64,000 nt of DNA from Paraburkholderia sacchari (GTDB lineage: Bacteria; Pseudomonadota; Gammaproteobacteria; Burkholderiales; Burkholderiaceae). The notes below the pieces were generated by a model. It was not told where the DNA came from, searched no databases, and saw only the letters and a list, made by a program, of their open reading frames with translations. Positions 63,988 through 64,000 of the stretch are shown here, in pieces. The stretch spans positions 871,663 to 935,662 of the forward strand of contig NZ_JTDB02000002.1 in NCBI RefSeq assembly GCF_000785435.2. Reading direction: 5' to 3'. The translations under genes were made by a program, and so were the position numbers. The number at the start of each line of letters is the position of its first letter. Position 1 is the stretch's first letter.

Positions 63988-64000
63988 GTTTCTGTCTCAA

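Overview
The window looks like a chromosomal segment of a high-GC betaproteobacterium of the Burkholderia sensu lato group (Burkholderia, Paraburkholderia or Caballeronia). The grounds are the very GC-rich codon usage, a CIRCE-controlled groES-groEL pair, the core run yqgE-ruvX-pyrR-pyrB-pyrC'-plsC-apaH, and an rml (dTDP-rhamnose) O-antigen operon placed directly beside apaH, which is the familiar Burkholderia arrangement. Genus and species cannot be fixed from the sequence alone.

Layout. (1) 1-9.7 kb: surface-polysaccharide genes: a Wzy-like membrane polymerase cut by the window edge, two glycosyltransferases and a TIGR04325-type putative methyltransferase on +, a Wzx-like flippase on -, then a GT25 glycosyltransferase, an acyltransferase-3 and an SGNH-type hydrolase on +. 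(2) 9.8-28.8 kb: a secondary-metabolite block. A JmjC/cupin-like putative Fe(II)/2-oxoglutarate oxygenase on + faces a minus-strand block transcribed GMC oxidoreductase > GT2 > Sfp-type phosphopantetheinyl transferase > acyltransferase-3 > a 3365-residue hybrid synthetase (A-T-KS-AT-T-aminotransferase-C-A-T) > a stand-alone C-TE protein. The expected chemistry is amino-acid loading, one malonyl extension, PLP-dependent beta-amination, addition of probably glycine, and release. The last protein is odd: its C domain lacks the catalytic His and its TE has Cys instead of Ser. (3) 29.2-44 kb: housekeeping genes: SulP transporter, DUF2252 protein, groES-groEL with a perfect CIRCE operator and sigma70 promoter, thiD, rubredoxin, an Ala-rich 513-residue protein, yqgE, ruvX, pyrR, pyrB, a pyrC-like gene whose active-site HxH is gone, a PlsC-type acyltransferase and apaH. 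(4) 44.4-64 kb: an ABC-transporter-dependent O-antigen or capsule cluster: rfbB-A-C-D, a rhamnosyltransferase-like GT2, wzm, a short wzt, a double-GT2 enzyme, a 1600-residue fusion (pyruvyltransferase-like domain, coiled coil, GT4, GT2, GT4), the GDP-D-glycero-D-manno-heptose set hddA-gmhA-hddC-gmhB, a low-GC glycosyltransferase, a third acyltransferase-3, a repeatedly frameshifted phage-tail-fibre-like pseudogene, and a FkbM methyltransferase with a terminator at the edge.

How the genes fit together. Regions 1 and 4 use two different export logics (Wzx/Wzy in region 1, Wzm/Wzt in region 4), so the cell probably makes two glycans here. Region 2 is a compact small-molecule pathway lodged beside the Wzx/Wzy-type genes. 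It carries its own carrier-protein-activating enzyme and its own glycosyl- and acyltransferase candidates. It is the best candidate in the window for an undescribed system. All functional statements rest on reading the translated sequences; no database search was possible.
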